Positions 61,234 through 64,000 of a stretch of DNA of 64,000 nucleotides are shown here, in pieces. Source of the DNA: Ruminococcus sp. (GTDB taxonomy: Bacteria > Bacillota > Clostridia > Oscillospirales > Ruminococcaceae); assembly GCA_024697545.1 (NCBI GenBank), contig JAILFN010000027.1:32313-96312 (forward strand), given 5' to 3'. The notes under the pieces are model-generated. The model did not search any database. It was not told where the DNA came from and worked only from the letters and a program-made list of their open reading frames with translations. How positions within the stretch are numbered: the first letter of the stretch is position 1; each line of letters begins with the position of its first letter. A program made the translations under genes and the position numbers.

Positions 61234-62022
61234 TTATCTCAGCTTTACAAGATCGTTCAGCTTATACTTTTCGAGTATCTCAGCGGTCGTCTCTTCCGTC
61301 AGATATTCGGGGGCGTAATTGCCGCAGAGTGCTGCTCTGTATAACTGCTCATCGGGATAAAATACAGCAACGCAGTTGTTTGAGCTTACTCCCTTTATCG
61401 AGCAGATGACCACGCCCTCGGCGGTCATATCCTCAAGCTGTGCTTCGACAGCGTCGCCGTCAAGCTCGGCTTTGAGAACGGTCAACCGGCTGCCGTCTTC
61501 AAGCTCGAACAGTTCATAGAAGCAGTTTGCGGGCTGTCGGGGCGCTTCGGCGTACCCCTTGTCATCCTTATCCGCTCCCCTTTCGGCATCCTCCGCTTCG
61601 GGAGCGATGTTTTCGGTCATCTCATCCTCATAAGCCTCGCCGTCATCGGCTTCCCCTGCTTTTTCGTCCATCGTCAGACCGTCGGTTTCTTCGGCAGCTT
61701 CTTCGGCAGGACCGACAGTTGAGCTGAAGCTTTTATCGGCATTATCGAACCGTATCCCGTTGTCGTCGGCGCTCTTCATGGCGGAATAATCTTTACTTAT
61801 GCCCCTGTTCAGAGCGGGCAGCACACCTATGCCTATCACTAGCAGGAACACCGCCGCCGCCGCGGTCAGAGAGCTTCTTAGCGTTATCCGCCTGCGCCTG
61901 TTTTCGGCGCGGATATCCTCGGCGATGCCGTCATCGAGCATTTCTTCAACAAACCTGCCGTCAACATCGGAAATCGCCCTGTAAAGCTCAAAAGCTCGGT
62001 CGTTATTATCGTTAGCCGTCAT
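61234..62022 (-). CDS. Putative membrane anti-sigma factor, very acidic ectodomain
   Basis: A 262-residue protein overlapping the upstream sigma gene by four bases. The N-terminal 48 residues are polar with a basic patch (RAENRRRRITLRSS), one membrane helix follows (about 51-72), and the extracytoplasmic part is strongly acidic (90-150) before a folded domain (about 165-262). No zinc motif is present, so the sigma-binding mode differs from the zf-HC2 type. Anti-sigma function is inferred from gene order and topology. Confidence 0.75.
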   Translation of the reverse strand: MTANDNNDRAFELYRAISDVDGRFVEEMLDDGIAEDIRAENRRRRITLRSSLTAAAAVFLLVIGIGVLPALNRGISKDYSAMKSADDNGIRFDNADKSFSSTVGPAEEAAEETDGLTMDEKAGEADDGEAYEDEMTENIAPEAEDAERGADKDDKGYAEAPRQPANCFYELFELEDGSRLTVLKAELDGDAVEAQLEDMTAEGVVICSIKGVSSNNCVAVFYPDEQLYRAALCGNYAPEYLTEETTAEILEKYKLNDLVKLR

Positions 62023-62588
62023 GCTCTTACTCCCCTTTCATCATAAACTCCCGAGGCTACAAGGTGCTTTTTCAGACGTTCACGCAGGCGGTGCATCGTA
62101 ACGCCGAGATTCTTGGCGCTGATACCGTAGCGCTCGGCTATCTCGTTGAGCGGCTCGCCCATGAAATATCGGCGCATGAAGTATATCCGCTGCTCACGGG
62201 GGAGCTTTTCGAGGAACTCATTTACAGCGCGGGAAAGCTCGGGGTCGCCCGACGACTGCTCGCGCGGGTCGGGAACGCACTCTGAAAGCTCGTCCAGTGA
62301 CACGCATTCGCAGGAACGTTTTTTCGCGTTCTTTCTGCGGTAGCAGTCAAGAGAAAGGTTGCGGACGATCCTTCCGAGGAACGCCGCCAACGACTGCGGT
62401 CTTTGGGGAGGTATGCTGTTCCAGGCGTGCATATAGGTGTCGCTGACGCATTCCTCGGCATCACGGCTGTCGGAAACTATCCTCACAGATATCGTGCGGC
62501 AGAGCTTGCCGTATTTTTCATCCGTGCGGACTATCGCCTGCTGGTCGCGCATAAAATACATCTCCACTATCTCATTATCTTCAAGCAC
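62019..62588 (-). CDS. ECF-family RNA polymerase sigma factor
   Basis: A 189-residue sigma factor: region 2 (RISVRIVSDSRDAEECVSDTYMHAWNSIPPQRPQSLAAFLGRIVRNLSLDCYRRKNA in pieces) and region 4 (FLEKLPREQRIYFMRRYFMGEPLNEIAERYGISAKNLGVTMHRLRERLKKHL). The GTG start at 62588 follows AGGAGG. It overlaps an anti-sigma gene. Upstream TGTAAT, 17 bases, CGTC on the same strand looks like an ECF promoter. It belongs to a different subgroup from the sigma at 44.5 kb. Confidence 0.92.
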   Translation of the reverse strand: MLEDNEIVEMYFMRDQQAIVRTDEKYGKLCRTISVRIVSDSRDAEECVSDTYMHAWNSIPPQRPQSLAAFLGRIVRNLSLDCYRRKNAKKRSCECVSLDELSECVPDPREQSSGDPELSRAVNEFLEKLPREQRIYFMRRYFMGEPLNEIAERYGISAKNLGVTMHRLRERLKKHLVASGVYDERGVRA

Positions 62589-62612
62589 CTTTTAACACCT
62601 CCTGTTATTTAT

Positions 62613-62639
62613 GACGCAAAGCATCGGTGGAATATTACA
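62613..62639 (-). promoter_or_regulatory. ECF-like promoter of the second sigma operon
   Basis: On the minus strand TGTAAT (62639-62634), 17 bases, CGTC (62616-62613), 25 bases before the GTG start. This resembles the TGTAAC-N16-CGTC sites at 41266 and 44491. Confidence 0.5.
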
Positions 62640-62656
62640 GCCCGACGGCAAAAATA

Positions 62657-63394
62657 TCAGCGGACATCGTAATAAAAGCTGTCTGCCGCTTCGCGGTCTT
62701 TTCCCGAGAATATACGCTTTGTCAGGCTGCGGTTCTTTATAAGATACCAGTCGCCGAACTCATCGAATTTGCGGGCCGATGTCGTGACATACGACCGCTT
62801 CAGCGTGCCGTACTTCTGACCTCTTTTCTCGCCGTGCTTTTTTAGCCTTACGGCAAAGTCCATATCTTCAAGGCTCACGAGAGTCTCATCAAATCCGCCG
62901 ACGGCTTCAAAGTCTCGCTTATAAAACCAGAACATCGCGCCGCTGAGATAGCCGCCGTTTTTTATCATAACGGGCAGCAGGTTCAGCGCGACGTAAAGTG
63001 CCGACAAGGCTATCCCGAGCGACATCCTGTCAAACTTAGGGTCGGTACCGCCGCCGACATACCTGCCGCTTTCGAGCTTTTCCTTGATCTCGGCAAGCGA
63101 AAATTTGGTCATAAGACTATCGGCATCTATCGTGACGATGATATCTCCGCGGGCTTCCCTGACCCCTGTGTTCCTGACAGAAGCTATGCACTTATCATCG
63201 TTTTTCAGCACACGGGCACCGTAATGCTCTGCTATCTTACAGGTCATATCGGTACACCTGTTCGCAACGACGATCATCTCAACACCGTCAGAACCCACAT
63301 ACTTCGCTGCGCTCCTGACCGCACGCAGGCATTTGCCTATATACTTCTCTTCGTTATGTGCGGGGATCACAACAGAAAATTTCACCTTATCCAT
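62657..63394 (-). CDS. Glycosyltransferase family 2
   Basis: A 245-residue GT-A enzyme. FSVVIPAHNEEKYIGKCL opens the nucleotide-sugar fold, IIVTIDADSLMT carries the DxD motif, and SGAMFWFYKRDFEAVGGFDETLVSLEDMDFAVRLKK the acceptor-side ED motif (read in pieces). It is soluble and adds sugars to a glycan or lipid; the donor is unknown. I start at 63394 after GAGGTG; a GTG four codons upstream is less likely. It is transcribed alone from a perfect promoter. Confidence 0.92.
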   Translation of the reverse strand: MDKVKFSVVIPAHNEEKYIGKCLRAVRSAAKYVGSDGVEMIVVANRCTDMTCKIAEHYGARVLKNDDKCIASVRNTGVREARGDIIVTIDADSLMTKFSLAEIKEKLESGRYVGGGTDPKFDRMSLGIALSALYVALNLLPVMIKNGGYLSGAMFWFYKRDFEAVGGFDETLVSLEDMDFAVRLKKHGEKRGQKYGTLKRSYVTTSARKFDEFGDWYLIKNRSLTKRIFSGKDREAADSFYYDVR

Positions 63395-63436
63395 ACTGCA
63401 CCTCACTGTTCTTAGTCGCGGTTTCGTGATGTGATA

Positions 63437-63465
63437 ATTATAGCATAAAGTTACATCTGTGTCAA
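63437..63465 (-). promoter_or_regulatory. Perfect-consensus promoter of the glycosyltransferase
   Basis: On the minus strand TTGACA (63465-63460), 17 bases, TATAAT (63442-63437) preceded by TGC. Confidence 0.92.
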
Positions 63466-63491
63466 TGCGGGGGGCTGTCGGGCATCGTCCA

Positions 63492-63555
63492 CAGCACGAA
63501 CACAGATGAGTTAATCAAGGCTGAAAACTTACAAGTCACATCAATCAAACATTCA
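63492..63555 (+). repeat. Second structured repeat family, internally deleted copy
   Basis: It starts CAGCACGAACACAGATGAG and ends ATCAATCAAACATTCA. Both ends match those of the full copy at 63598-63776, but the central roughly 115 bases with the large hairpin are missing. Confidence 0.65.
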
Positions 63556-63597
63556 ACGCACAATATCAACCAACCCTAAAAGCCCACCATCGCCCCC

Positions 63598-63776
63598 AGC
63601 ACGGACACGAGTGAGTTAGCTGAGGCAAGGGGGTATCAGGAAGAGGGGGTCAAGGGGGAGAAAACTAAGAGGGGGAAGTCCTCAGCTACGGCTATAGCCA
63701 CCCCATCCTTCCCCCTCTTGGGTTTCTCCCCCTTGCTCAGAGCTGGGAACTTACAGTCATATCAATCAAATATTCA
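63598..63776 (+). repeat. Second structured repeat family, full copy
   Basis: From CAGCACGGACACGAG to ATCAATCAAATATTCA. The centre is a long imperfect palindrome: CAAGGGGGAGAAA (63651-63663) with TTTCTCCCCCTTG (63723-63735), and AAGAGGGGGAAG (63667-63678) with CTTCCCCCTCTT (63708-63719). The palindrome GGCTATAGCC (63690-63699) lies in its loop. No coding frame is credible. Confidence 0.75.
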
Positions 63777-63839
63777 GGGTGCATTTTGGCTTTTGCCATC
63801 GGTTGGGACTTTTGTTTGTCCCCTGAACGCTAAGTTTGT

Positions 63840-64000
63840 TGCTGCTTTTTTGATAGCGCCTTGATTGCGAGGGGGACAGACACCAAGGGGGACAGGACGG
63901 GGAGGCTATCGCCGCGTTCGAGGACTTTCCCCCTAGGTTTCTGCCCCCCTCGCCTCCCCCCACTTCCTTACCCCTTTTGCCTCGAACAGCTCACCCGTGT
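63840..64000 (-). repeat. Second structured repeat family, inverted copy running off the window
   Basis: On the minus strand from the edge it reads ACACGGGTGAG, GAGGCAAAAGGGGTAAGGAAG, GGGGGAAAGTCCTCG, CGGCGATAGCC and CCCCGTCC. This follows the full copy step by step with scattered changes. The stem GAGGGGGGCAGA/TCTGTCCCCCTC keeps pairing by a G-T wobble. The left limit is approximate. Confidence 0.65.

Noticed and set aside
63766..63963. A small minus-strand open frame at the right edge
   Set aside because: It lies within the inverted structured repeat, has a low-complexity Gly/Pro/Ser/Lys composition and no convincing ribosome binding site.

Overview
The window looks like chromosomal DNA of a Ruminococcus-type Clostridium relative (Firmicutes, Oscillospiraceae). 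The signs are a moderate GC content, AGGAGG-type ribosome binding sites, many near-consensus sigma-A promoters, numerous Cys-anchored lipoproteins with Thr/Glu-rich linkers, a fermentative AdhE, glycogen/maltodextrin enzymes, and a housekeeping gene order typical of Clostridia. The genus is inferred from gene content, not from a search. I see no rRNA, tRNA, CRISPR array or insertion sequence.

Left part (1-25.8 kb), nearly all minus strand: a response regulator cut by the edge; DUF3810 protease-like - tsaE - tsaB - rqcH (tRNA t6A synthesis and ribosome rescue); a CNNM/CBS transporter - transglutaminase lipoprotein - fhs operon; a GH13 amylase with its own promoter and terminator; engB - metF - CPBP protease - unknown - thioesterase; lon; a second transglutaminase lipoprotein followed by a eukaryote-type hisA, ddl, murI and DUF1934; and malQ - glgP for glycogen breakdown. 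Two copies of a structured dispersed repeat sit in the spacers upstream of rqcH and engB.

Middle part (26-50.5 kb): an ABC-2 exporter with a TraB/GumN lipoprotein, glyS, a cysteine desulfurase-like gene, a DUF378 membrane protein, a spacer that folds into a candidate structured RNA, a nucleotidyltransferase, asnB, a tyrosine phosphatase diverging from an LCP cell-wall ligase, secA, then rpmG-secE-nusG-rplK-rplA with two L1-type leader elements. This translation/secretion cluster is flanked by two related ECF sigma genes. One is a truncated remnant; the other is intact and paired with a zinc-finger anti-sigma factor. Both keep the same TGTAAC-N16-CGTC promoter. An ACT protein, a kinase-like protein lacking catalytic residues, and adhE follow.

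Right part (50.7-64 kb): a five-gene operon that looks like an export-coupled O-acetylation system (two SGNH proteins, DUF4358 lipoprotein, MBOAT acyltransferase, DHHW protein); a three-gene phage-derived cassette (baseplate upper protein, tail-like protein, GH25 lysozyme) with its own promoter and terminator; a zinc-ribbon/SH3b protein with a 17-residue threonine run; a DUF4236 protein; a third ECF sigma/anti-sigma pair; a glycosyltransferase; and at the edge three copies of a second structured repeat, one internally deleted and one inverted.

The most noteworthy signals are the two repeat families with compensating stem changes, the sigma remnant that keeps an ECF promoter upstream of the rpmG-secE-nusG operon, the twin L1 leaders, the candidate RNA at 32.6 kb, the O-acetylation operon and the phage-derived cassette. 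All functions are read from motifs and context; none was checked against a database.
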